The position numbers were made by a program, and so were the translations under genes. DNA of 27,626 nucleotides from JAAYUD01 sp041907665 (GTDB lineage Bacteria; Bacteroidota; Bacteroidia; Bacteroidales; Bacteroidaceae): the NCBI GenBank assembly GCA_041907665.1, contig JAYRGW010000047.1, positions 1 to 27,626 of the forward strand. Reading direction: 5' to 3'. The notes beneath the pieces are model-generated. The model did not search any database, was not told where the DNA came from, and was given only the letters and a program-made list of their open reading frames with translations. This document shows, in pieces, positions 8,503-16,578 of this stretch; position 1 is the stretch's first letter, and every line of letters begins with the position of its first letter.

Positions 8503-8531
8503 AACAGATAGATAAATTCGAAAAACAGATA
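8503..8531 (+). promoter_or_regulatory. Candidate HTCS operator: AACAGATA direct repeats 21 bp apart
   Basis: AACAGATA occurs at 8503-8510 and again at 8524-8531, exactly two helical turns apart. Both copies also have an AAA 10 bases before them and AA three bases after them. The pair lies 48-76 bases upstream of the susC -7 element, a suitable place for an AraC-type activator that contacts one DNA face. Assignment to this HTCS is inference. Confidence 0.45.
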
Positions 8532-8578
8532 TGAAACACATTTGAACGTTTCGGAAAACTGAAACAAATAAATGGGCC

Positions 8579-8586
8579 TAACTTTG
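8579..8586 (+). promoter_or_regulatory. Putative -7 element of the susC operon
   Basis: TAACTTTG matches TAnnTTTG 79 bases before the susC ATG. No clear -33 TTTG lies at the normal spacing; such weak -33 regions are expected for activator-dependent promoters. Transcription would start near 8593 and leave a leader of about 70 bases. Confidence 0.55.
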
Positions 8587-8618
8587 GGGCATTAAAATCA
8601 AAAGGAGCACATAGCTAG

Positions 8619-8693
8619 AAAACACTATGAATCCTTATCCATTAACCTAAAATTCAAAATGCCAAATGGGACAATCTTTAAAACACTATGAAT
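8619..8693 (+). repeat. 14-bp direct repeat in the susC leader, each copy holding an ATG
   Basis: AAAACACTATGAAT occurs at 8619-8632 and 8680-8693, 61 bases apart. The ATG in the first copy (8627) opens a 7-codon frame, MNPYPLT, closed at 8650. The ATG in the second copy opens a 5-codon frame. The second copy lies inside the start of susC, in another reading frame. Confidence 0.6.
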
Positions 8694-11600
8694 GTAGAAG
8701 GCTAGTATTATTAGTCTTTATCATGTTAATGTGCATCCCTCATGCTTTTGCCCAGCAAAAGTTCAAAGTAAGTGGACGCATTGTCGATCAGAAAACACAA
8801 GATCCCTTAATCGGTGTCAGCATCATGGAAAAAGGCACTTCTAACGGTATAATGAGCGATCTCAATGGCCATTATGCCTTGACAGTAAACAAGGGTGCAA
8901 CACTTATCTTTACCTATGTAGGTTATCAGACTGTACAAAAAGTGGTTAATACTCCTATTCTTAATATCTCTTTGAGCGAAGACAGCAAGACACTCGATGA
9001 GGTCGTCGTTGTAGGTTATGGCGTGCAAAAGAGGAGTTCGCTTACCGGTTCGGTATCGCAAGTGAAATCTGAAGATATGGTAGCCCGAACCATCACTACC
9101 GCCGGTCAAGCCTTACAGGGCAAAACTGCCGGTGTCGAGGTACTCTCTGCATCGGCACGTCCCGGCTCTTCTCCCACTATTCGCATTCGGGGTATCAGTT
9201 CAAACGGCAGCAGCGATCCTCTCTTCGTTGTCGATGGGCGTATTAGTAGCGACATAAGTGGCATTGATCCGAATGACATCGAGTCTATGGAAGTTCTGAA
9301 AGATGCTGCATCGGCAGCCATCTATGGCTCTAGAGCAGGCAATGGCGTTGTTCTGATTACGACAAAAAAGGGCAAAGGTAACGGAAAAATCACCTATGAT
9401 TTTCAACTCACTTCCCAAAGTTTGAGCAAAGTTCCAAAGGTGATGAATGCCGAACAATACATTGATTATTATATTGATGCAGGAAAGCTCACCGAAACCG
9501 GTGTATATAAATACTGGGATGGAAAGACCAATACCGATTGGACAAAGGTGGCTTTTGAGTCATCTATAATGCAACGCCACAACCTCACTTTTCAAAGCGG
9601 TGGAGACAAAGGCTCACTTTATACTTCGCTGACCTATCTTGATAATAACGGTATGGTAGTAGGCAATAATGATATATATAAACGTTTCACGGGAATGGTC
9701 AATGCCGATTATAATATCAAGCCTTGGCTGGAACTGGGAACAAACAACCAAATAGAATATTACAAGATGCGCACTGTCAGCGAAGGCAGTGAATACAATA
9801 GCCTTTTACTGTCTGTGTTGCAACTCGATCCATTGACAAAAGCTACTTATACGGTAAACGATATGCCCGACAATATGAAAACAATATTGAATGGCGGCTC
9901 TGCATACGCAACTCTACTTTCCGATGGAAAAGGGAATTATTATGGCGTTTCACCATTCGCTACTAACGAAAACCTCAATCCCTTAATCATGCGCGATCGA
10001 AGCTTTTCGGACAATCGCGGATTCAATATCAATGGTTCTACATTTTTGAACTTTAAGCCTATTAAAGGATTAGTGGTCACTTCACGTTTAGGATACCTCC
10101 TGTCGGCTACAGAGACCTATGGTTATTCAAACGATTATTGGGCAAATACTATTTCGCACCAGAAGTTTATGTCTGTCAATGCCGCCACGACAACACCAAC
10201 CTATTTCCAATGGGAGAACTTTGCAAACTACACCTTCTCATTGGGCAAGCACACGATAACAGCAATGTTAGGTACGCACTACAGCGAAACACGCTCATTT
10301 AGCCTTAGCGGTTCTATCACCGGTTCTGATACAGATCTCGGTGTCAAAAGAGACGATCCTCTATTTTACTATTTTGCATACGCTACCAGTTCGGCAACAA
10401 AAGCCCTCAGCGGAGGTGAGCCTATCTATACTAGAAATTTATCTTATTTCGGTCGTCTAAATTACAATTACGAAAACAAATACCTCGCACAGTTCTCATT
10501 GCGCGCAGATGCAGCCGACAACTCCGTTTTGCCCGTAGACAAACGTTGGGGATATTTCCCGGCATTCTCTTTAGGATGGGTATTATCGGAAGAAAAGTTT
10601 ATGAAAAGCACGAGTGATTGGCTTTCAACGCTGAAACTCAGATTAAGCTGGGGACAAAATGGTTCAACGGCATCATTGGGTAATTACCTTTATGACAATG
10701 TAATTTCATCTACAGGAAGCTATCCTTTCGGCAATAGCCTAAGCTACAATTATGGCTATCTGCCGTCGTCAACTGGAAATGATCAACTAAAATGGGAGAC
10801 ATCCGAACAAACAGACTTGGGATTCGATTCTTATTTTTTGAATAACCGCTTGTCTTTGTCATTCGATTATTATACAAAAAAGACCAAAGATCTAATCGTG
10901 ACAGGCATCACTCCTTCTACTATTGTGGGCAATACGGCATCTCCCGTCAATGCCGGAGATATAACAAATAAGGGAGTAGAAATAGAACTTGGATGGCAGG
11001 ATCATATCAGTGATTTTCGTTATAGCATCCGCGGAAATATTGCTACACTAAAAAACAAAGTTACCTATCTGCACCAAACACTTGATGCCATCGACGGTAC
11101 AACTTTCCATACCTATGGAGCCATTACACGTTTCAAGAAAGGACAACCTGCATGGTATTTTTATGGATACAAATTTACAGGAATCGATTCGAAGACAGGA
11201 GATCCTACTTTCGAAGATACATACAAAGACGGTACAATTACAGATAAAGACAAGACGTATATAGGAAAAGGAATTCCCGATTTTACCTATGGCATTACAT
11301 TGACAGCAGCATGGAAAGGATTGGACTTCATCGTATTTGGTACAGGTTCAAAAGGCAACGATATTTATAGCTGTTTGGACAGAGCGGACTATATGGTCAA
11401 TAAATTGACAGAATTCACTGCCGATCGCTGGACCAGTTCGCATACCAATGGAACTCGTCCGCGAGCCGGAGCAAACGATATGTCCAAGTACTTTACTTCG
11501 AGTGCTTCCGTTTATGACGGTTCTTACTTTAAAATCAAACAGATACAATTGGGCTATTCACTGCCAGTAAGCTTACTGAAGAAGATATGCATCAGTAACC

Positions 11601-11755
11601 TGAGAATATATGGTTCTTTAGAAGATTTCTTTACTTTCACAAAGTACAAAGGATTTGATCCGGAAGTTACAGGAGTGGGCTCTGCACTTGGTGTAGATAA
11701 AGGAAGTTACCCTACATCGAAAAAAGTTGTATGCGGAATAAGTATTACTTTCTGA
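8666..11755 (+). CDS. SusC-family TonB-dependent outer-membrane glycan importer
   Basis: This outer-membrane beta-barrel imports oligosaccharides with its SusD partner and TonB/ExbBD energy. The 1029 residues begin with a signal peptide (hydrophobic VLLVFIMLMCIPHAFA, cleavage near QQ31), then a carboxypeptidase-D-like regulatory domain (about 33-118, VSGRIVDQKTQDPLIGVSI...), a TonB-box segment LDEVVVVGYG, the plug (about 145-240, with FVVDGR...IESMEVLKDAASAAIYGSRAGNGVVLITTKKG), and the barrel ending in aromatic GISITF. ATG 8666 is the first Met in frame; a TAA lies in frame at 8648-8650. It is the first gene of the five-gene operon and is followed by susD after 36 bases. The family is certain; the transported glycan is not visible. 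Confidence 0.97.
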   Translation: MGQSLKHYECRRLVLLVFIMLMCIPHAFAQQKFKVSGRIVDQKTQDPLIGVSIMEKGTSNGIMSDLNGHYALTVNKGATLIFTYVGYQTVQKVVNTPILNISLSEDSKTLDEVVVVGYGVQKRSSLTGSVSQVKSEDMVARTITTAGQALQGKTAGVEVLSASARPGSSPTIRIRGISSNGSSDPLFVVDGRISSDISGIDPNDIESMEVLKDAASAAIYGSRAGNGVVLITTKKGKGNGKITYDFQLTSQSLSKVPKVMNAEQYIDYYIDAGKLTETGVYKYWDGKTNTDWTKVAFESSIMQRHNLTFQSGGDKGSLYTSLTYLDNNGMVVGNNDIYKRFTGMVNADYNIKPWLELGTNNQIEYYKMRTVSEGSEYNSLLLSVLQLDPLTKATYTVNDMPDNMKTILNGGSAYATLLSDGKGNYYGVSPFATNENLNPLIMRDRSFSDNRGFNINGSTFLNFKPIKGLVVTSRLGYLLSATETYGYSNDYWANTISHQKFMSVNAATTTPTYFQWENFANYTFSLGKHTITAMLGTHYSETRSFSLSGSITGSDTDLGVKRDDPLFYYFAYATSSATKALSGGEPIYTRNLSYFGRLNYNYENKYLAQFSLRADAADNSVLPVDKRWGYFPAFSLGWVLSEEKFMKSTSDWLSTLKLRLSWGQNGSTASLGNYLYDNVISSTGSYPFGNSLSYNYGYLPSSTGNDQLKWETSEQTDLGFDSYFLNNRLSLSFDYYTKKTKDLIVTGITPSTIVGNTASPVNAGDITNKGVEIELGWQDHISDFRYSIRGNIATLKNKVTYLHQTLDAIDGTTFHTYGAITRFKKGQPAWYFYGYKFTGIDSKTGDPTFEDTYKDGTITDKDKTYIGKGIPDFTYGITLTAAWKGLDFIVFGTGSKGNDIYSCLDRADYMVNKLTEFTADRWTSSHTNGTRPRAGANDMSKYFTSSASVYDGSYFKIKQIQLGYSLPVSLLKKICISNLRIYGSLEDFFTFTKYKGFDPEVTGVGSALGVDKGSYPTSKKVVCGISITF

Positions 11756-11791
11756 CAAAAGATGAAAACAATGATTAATAAATAGTAAGAA

Positions 11792-13339
11792 ATGAAATCA
11801 AAATATATAACTTTGATATTATTTATCGCGCTGGGATTTTTCTCAACAGGATGCAGCGATAATTTGAACCTGGAACAACATGGCGTTCTCTCTTATGACA
11901 CATACTATAAGACCGACGCCGAAGCAGAAACGGCTATAACGACTATCTATATCAAATTGCGTGGTATGGAGTACAACTATAAGATGCTAAAGAATATGCT
12001 ATCAGACGACTTTTGGGCAGGTGGAGGAGGACGTGGAGACAACTCCCAGCTCGAAGCAGTAAACGAATATACTTTCGACGCAGGACAAGACTTCTTGAAA
12101 AGTGTCTTCGAATCCTATTATGGTATTATTTATGCTTCGAATGTCGCTTTGGGACACATTCCAGAGGAGACAGATGTTCAGAAACAGATGAGAGCAGAAG
12201 CCAAAGTCTTTCGAGCATTTGCCTACTTCGAACTGATCTCCATGTGGGGTACTCCGCCACTTGTGGACCACGAATTAGAAGCTTCTGAATATAATCAACC
12301 CAACGGATCGCCCGAAGCATTATGGAATCTAGTCAATACAGACTTAACAGAAGCGATCAATTCAAACTCTTTGACGCAAAAATCGAGTATCGATGATAAT
12401 ACAAACTATAGGGTGACCAAACAGTTTGCTCAAGCACTGCTAGGCAAAGCTTACCTATGGCAGAAAAAATACAAAGAAGCTGCCGAACAACTCAACGCAG
12501 TCGTTAATTCGGGACTTTATGGCTTATATCAGGGAGACTATAGTGACATACTCTCTTATGACCATAAGAATAATAGAGAAAGTCTCTTTGAAAGCAACAG
12601 AGTCGACGACGCCACAAATGTATGGGATAATAGCAGTATATATCAGTTAATGATAGGCTGGCGTACGGATTGTATGACCATCTCATCGGACGTATATTCT
12701 ACGGGATGGGGATTTTGTAATCCACGAAAGGACTTATATGATGCCTTTGTAGCCGAAGAGGGTACCGACGGATACCGCCTGAATGAAACGATGAAAACAT
12801 ATCCGCAGATGATAAAATTGGGCAATACCATCAACTCGGGAAAAACAATTATCAATGAAGGTTACTTTACTTGGAAAATTAGAGTTAAAAAGGGAGAAGT
12901 CCCTGCTGCCGGATATGGTTTTGCCGACAATAATAATATACGTTGGATGCGCTATGCCGAAGTCTTATTGCTTGCAGCAGAAGCAAATCTTAACGCAGGC
13001 GACCAACAGTTGGCCGATAAAGACTTGAATGAAGTACGTACTCGAGCTAAAGTGGCTACAAAGACAGGTATCACCCTCGATGATATTATTAATGAAAAAC
13101 GATTGGAACTCTGTTTCGAATGCACACGCTATCAAGACTTGATAAGATGGGGATTGGGAGAAAAGTTTATGGGTACACAAGGGCTCAACTGTCCGACACT
13201 CGATTCCAACGGTAACGTCACATACAAGAGTTACAATTCGGAAGGGAAATACGGTTTTAAAGAACGCAACAATCTACTGCCTTTCCCATCCACCGAAGTC
13301 AATCTAAACACCAATATTGTACAAAATTCTGGTTGGTAA
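11792..13339 (+). CDS. SusD/RagB-family outer-membrane glycan-binding lipoprotein
   Basis: This is the surface lipoprotein lid of the SusC channel and binds the glycan. The 515-residue protein has a lipoprotein signal ending in FFSTGC (Cys21). It then follows the SusD pattern: an N-terminal segment (YYKTDAEAETAITTIYIKLRG), the helical TPR-like scaffold with RAEAKVFRAFAYFELISMWGTPPLV (about 135-160), the internal ALLGKAYLWQKKYKEAAEQL helix pair, and the conserved C-terminal part IRWMRYAEVLLLAAEANLN...LNEVRTRA...INEKRLELCFECTRYQDLIRWG. The end has LLPFPSTEVNLNTNIVQN, the usual SusD finish. It is paired with the preceding susC gene. Ligand specificity cannot be inferred. Confidence 0.97.
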   Translation: MKSKYITLILFIALGFFSTGCSDNLNLEQHGVLSYDTYYKTDAEAETAITTIYIKLRGMEYNYKMLKNMLSDDFWAGGGGRGDNSQLEAVNEYTFDAGQDFLKSVFESYYGIIYASNVALGHIPEETDVQKQMRAEAKVFRAFAYFELISMWGTPPLVDHELEASEYNQPNGSPEALWNLVNTDLTEAINSNSLTQKSSIDDNTNYRVTKQFAQALLGKAYLWQKKYKEAAEQLNAVVNSGLYGLYQGDYSDILSYDHKNNRESLFESNRVDDATNVWDNSSIYQLMIGWRTDCMTISSDVYSTGWGFCNPRKDLYDAFVAEEGTDGYRLNETMKTYPQMIKLGNTINSGKTIINEGYFTWKIRVKKGEVPAAGYGFADNNNIRWMRYAEVLLLAAEANLNAGDQQLADKDLNEVRTRAKVATKTGITLDDIINEKRLELCFECTRYQDLIRWGLGEKFMGTQGLNCPTLDSNGNVTYKSYNSEGKYGFKERNNLLPFPSTEVNLNTNIVQNSGW

Positions 13340-13387
13340 GTTTCTATCTAACAATGTTTTTTATTCATTTCCAATAACAATAAAACA

Positions 13388-14305
13388 ATGAAAAATATAT
13401 TTCAAATAATAAATTTAAGTCTGATGATCACATTGTTTCTCTGTAGTTGTGAGAACAATGCCATTGACGGCTTATCCGGAAAATATCCCATTCCTAAAGA
13501 TGTAACTCTCAACACAGTAAAATCTTTATCGGATGTAAAGAGTACAGACGGGTCGATGCGTTACTTCACTGTGCAGCTCACCGGTGAAAACAATGAGGTT
13601 TTCACTGCTCAATTCTGTTGTGCAAACACATGGTATCTCGAAGCTCGTACATATACCTTGGCAACAGCATCGACGGCAGTTATTGGCAACTTTGTAAGCG
13701 ACAACACCAGTTATTCCAACGGCAGTTCGACCGCGACCATTTCTGATGCCAATATCACTGTAACGAAAGCCGACGATCTTGTCTATTCGATAGATGGAGT
13801 ATTGGTGATGTCTGACAAGTCAGTAGTAAGAGTACACTTCAACGGTAAACTGAATTATATAGAGCCACAACCGGAAACGCTCACTCAAGTATTAACGGCA
13901 AAGGCAACAGCCGCTGCAAACTATACAGCGATAGAACTGATTCTGGGGACTGACGGACTAAGCGCCCAATCTAACGGTTGGAGTACAACAATCGTAGGCA
14001 CAGGCGACTATGCAGACATTTCGTTGATCTGTTCTTCGTCTACGCTCACACCTAGAACGTATACGCCGGTTGTAAACGGTTCGGAAGCGGTCGGAAACTT
14101 TACGGCAGGATACTTGGGGCAATACCAATCATGGACCTATGATGCTGGCTCCAGATGGTATTCAGTAAACAACAACGTCGCAAGTACAGCAAACTATTTG
14201 ACCACGGGGACAATAAAAGTCGTGCTAAACGGAAGTGTTTATACTGTCACCATCGATAGTGGAAGTGTTTTCGCCCAGTACACTGGAACAATCACAGTGA
14301 ATTAA
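13388..14305 (+). CDS. Lipoprotein of two tandem repeats, probable surface glycan-binding protein
   Basis: It occupies the SusE-like position directly after susD, where Bacteroides PULs usually encode a surface glycan-binding protein. The signal ends in LFLCSC (Cys21). After it the protein is beta-rich, Ser/Thr/Asn-rich, and consists of two related halves: one about residues 40-158 and one about 165-305. They align at ARTYT...GNF (86-102) and PRTYT...GNF (222-238), offset by 136 residues, and both end in similar strands (LVYSIDGVL and SVYTVTIDSG). No catalytic motif is seen. I do not recognise a named domain, and the binding role is inferred from position, lipidation and repeats. It lies 48 bases after susD and 15 before the first esterase gene. 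Confidence 0.75.
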   Translation: MKNIFQIINLSLMITLFLCSCENNAIDGLSGKYPIPKDVTLNTVKSLSDVKSTDGSMRYFTVQLTGENNEVFTAQFCCANTWYLEARTYTLATASTAVIGNFVSDNTSYSNGSSTATISDANITVTKADDLVYSIDGVLVMSDKSVVRVHFNGKLNYIEPQPETLTQVLTAKATAAANYTAIELILGTDGLSAQSNGWSTTIVGTGDYADISLICSSSTLTPRTYTPVVNGSEAVGNFTAGYLGQYQSWTYDAGSRWYSVNNNVASTANYLTTGTIKVVLNGSVYTVTIDSGSVFAQYTGTITVN

Positions 14306-14320
14306 TCAAATAAATATAGC

Positions 14321-15202
14321 ATGAAAAGAACTCTGTTAGTATTATCCATTCTCTTTCTATCGTTAGAAAGCTTCTCGCAATCGGCTAATGTACCACAAAG
14401 CCAAGTTGTCTGCGATTCCATTTATAGCAAAGCACTAAACTGCTATCGGAAATTTAATATCTACCTACCCAAAAGTTATAATGTGAATAGCGATAAGAGA
14501 TATCCTATCCTCTACTTACTACACGGTATGTCAGATACACAAGATGCTTGGTTTCTGCGTGGGCATGTGAAAGATGTAGCTGATCTTCTCATGAGATCGG
14601 GAGAAGCTTGCGAAATGATCATTGTAAGTCCGAACGCAGGAGGCAATATGCAATCCGGCGCATGGAATGGTTATTTCAATATGCCGGGTTGGCAATACGA
14701 AACATTTTTCTATAAAGAATTCATGCCCTATATAGAACAAACGTATAGAGTTATTGCCGACAAAGGGCATCGGGCCATAGCCGGTTTATCAATGGGTGGA
14801 GGAGGATGTACGATGTATGCTCAGCATCATTCGGACATGTTCTCGTCATGCTATGCCATGAGTGCACTGGTCGATATTCCTGATAGAGACCCATCTAAAG
14901 ATCCACCAATTAATACAAAAATAGGAATTCTTACCAAATCCGTGAGAGACAATAGTTGCATTAAATATGTATTGAATGCTACGGAGGCAATCAAACAAGA
15001 ATTGCGTAGTGTCAATTGGTTTGTCGATTGCGGAGATGATGATTTTCTATTGGACCGAAATATCGAATTCTATCAAGCCATGCGCAATGCTCACATTCCT
15101 TGCGAATTCAGAGTGCGAGATGGACAACATGAATGGGAATATTGGCATTCGGCACTTTATACCTGTCTTCCTTTTATATCAAGAAATTTTTATACTAAAT
15201 AA
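14321..15202 (+). CDS. Secreted CE1-like carbohydrate esterase (alpha/beta hydrolase)
   Basis: The protein resembles esterase D / family CE1 enzymes that remove acyl groups such as feruloyl or acetyl from xylan-derived sugars. A signal peptide (LLVLSILFLSLESFSQ) sends it to the periplasm or beyond. The fold starts at about residue 40 (FNIYLPKSY), with oxyanion-hole region YLLHGMSDTQDAW, the nucleophile elbow GLSMGGG (Ser157), a probable acid in DCGDDDFLL (Asp240 or Asp241), and His270 in DGQHEWEYW. The 293 residues give a single catalytic domain without a binding module. The WEYW tail around the histidine is typical of this family. The gene lies 15 bases after the repeat lipoprotein gene and 15 before the second esterase gene. 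Acyl specificity cannot be told. Confidence 0.88.
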   Translation: MKRTLLVLSILFLSLESFSQSANVPQSQVVCDSIYSKALNCYRKFNIYLPKSYNVNSDKRYPILYLLHGMSDTQDAWFLRGHVKDVADLLMRSGEACEMIIVSPNAGGNMQSGAWNGYFNMPGWQYETFFYKEFMPYIEQTYRVIADKGHRAIAGLSMGGGGCTMYAQHHSDMFSSCYAMSALVDIPDRDPSKDPPINTKIGILTKSVRDNSCIKYVLNATEAIKQELRSVNWFVDCGDDDFLLDRNIEFYQAMRNAHIPCEFRVRDGQHEWEYWHSALYTCLPFISRNFYTK

Positions 15203-15217
15203 TGTATCAACAAGAAG

Positions 15218-16414
15218 ATGAAAAGAATTAATCTATTAGTGACTTCACTATTTTTTTGTGCAACAGCTTTTGCACAACAAGCTATTTGGGGTGTTATCAG
15301 TATCAAATCACCCGACATTCATAGCGACAACAACGTAACTTTCAGGCTCAAAGCGCCCAAAGCTACCACTGTTCAAATCACAGGTGACTTTCTACCTACG
15401 CAGAAGGTAGATACTCCGTATGGTAAATTCGACGCTCCCGGCATCGAAAACTTGACGATGAACAAAGATAGTATTTGGGAGTTCACAACGGCTGCACCTT
15501 TGGCTTCAGAATTGTACAGCTACAGCTTTATCGTTGACGGAGTGAGGGTGCTAGATCCCAGCAACGTGTACATGAACCGCGACGTGACAAATGTGACTAA
15601 CATTTTTATTATCGGTGGTACGCCCGGCGATCTATACAATGTCAACAACGTTCCTCATGGTACAGTCGCTCGTGCTTGGTATAACAGCCCGGCATTGGGC
15701 ATGAAACGTCGTCTTACTGTTTATACTCCGGCTGGATACGAAGACAGCCAGAAACAGCGTTATCCGGTACTTTACCTACTTCACGGTATGGGAGGAGACG
15801 AAGAAGCATGGATAGCTCTCGGCAGAGCATCGCAAGTACTCGACAACTTGATAGCTCAAGGTAAGATCAAACCCATGATCGTAGTAATGCCCAATGGAAA
15901 TGCTGCACAAGAAGCCGCACCCGGAGAATCTTCTCTAGGATTGCAGCAACCTACCACACAACTTCCCAAGACAATGGAAGGTTCTTTCGAAAAGGCATTT
16001 CCGGATATTGTGAAATACATGGACAGTCACTATCGCACAATCGCACAAAAGAGTAGCCGGGCAATATGCGGATTGTCAATGGGTGGGTTTCATTCCAAAT
16101 TCATTTCGGCAGAGTATCCCGATTTGTTCGACTATGTAGGATTGTTCTCTGCCGCTATCATGCCCAACGGAAATACGACATGCGAAATTTATCAGAATCA
16201 AGATGCCAAACTGAAAATTCAATTCGCCAAGAAACCTAAACTCTATTGGATAGGAATCGGTAATGCAGACTTTCTTTACAAGGCAAATACTGATTATCGA
16301 AAATATCTGACCGACCACAGTTATCCGTTCACATACGTTGAAACGGGCGAGGGGCATATTTGGAAGAATTGGCGTATTTATCTCGCGCAATTCACCCAGA
16401 AATTATTCAAATAG
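15218..16414 (+). CDS. Secreted CE1-like esterase with N-terminal immunoglobulin-like (CBM48/E-set) domain
   Basis: This 398-residue enzyme has a signal peptide (LLVTSLFFCATAFAQQ), an E-set/CBM48-like domain at about 28-125 (VTFRLKAPKATTVQITGDF...YSYSFIVDGVRVLDPSN), and a CE1-type alpha/beta hydrolase domain at about 150-398. Catalytic residues are Ser287 in GLSMGGF, Asp351 in GIGNADFLY and His380 in GEGHIWKNW; YLLHGMGGDEEAW forms the oxyanion region. The layout matches characterised Bacteroidetes and Prevotella feruloyl esterases and acetyl-xylan esterases of the Fae1A kind. It is the last gene of the operon, 37 bases before a strong terminator. The two esterases are only moderately alike and differ by the N-terminal domain, so they probably act on different linkages or places. 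Confidence 0.9.
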   Translation: MKRINLLVTSLFFCATAFAQQAIWGVISIKSPDIHSDNNVTFRLKAPKATTVQITGDFLPTQKVDTPYGKFDAPGIENLTMNKDSIWEFTTAAPLASELYSYSFIVDGVRVLDPSNVYMNRDVTNVTNIFIIGGTPGDLYNVNNVPHGTVARAWYNSPALGMKRRLTVYTPAGYEDSQKQRYPVLYLLHGMGGDEEAWIALGRASQVLDNLIAQGKIKPMIVVMPNGNAAQEAAPGESSLGLQQPTTQLPKTMEGSFEKAFPDIVKYMDSHYRTIAQKSSRAICGLSMGGFHSKFISAEYPDLFDYVGLFSAAIMPNGNTTCEIYQNQDAKLKIQFAKKPKLYWIGIGNADFLYKANTDYRKYLTDHSYPFTYVETGEGHIWKNWRIYLAQFTQKLFK

Positions 16415-16451
16415 TAAATGTTAGATTCGTTATAAGGAAAAAGTTTGTTGG

Positions 16452-16488
16452 CTGTAGCTGTATCTTCATGGTACAGCTACAGTTTTTT
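16452..16488 (+). terminator. Intrinsic terminator of the susC operon
   Basis: CTGTAGCTGTA (16452-16462) pairs perfectly with TACAGCTACAG (16472-16482) around a 9-base loop, followed at once by six T. This marks the 3' end of the PUL operon. Confidence 0.92.
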
Positions 16489-16542
16489 ATGTCATACTGA
16501 TAAAATATGCACAAAATACTTCTTCATATCCGAAAGGTTTTA

Positions 16543-16550
16543 TACTTTTG
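16543..16550 (+). promoter_or_regulatory. Putative -7 element for the acyl-CoA synthetase gene
   Basis: TACTTTTG matches TAnnTTTG 28 bases before the ATG at 16579. No clear -33 TTTG is visible. With the terminator at 16452-16488 it separates this gene from the PUL operon. Confidence 0.55.
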
Positions 16551-16578
16551 CAAAAATAACAAATAGATAGTAAATACT

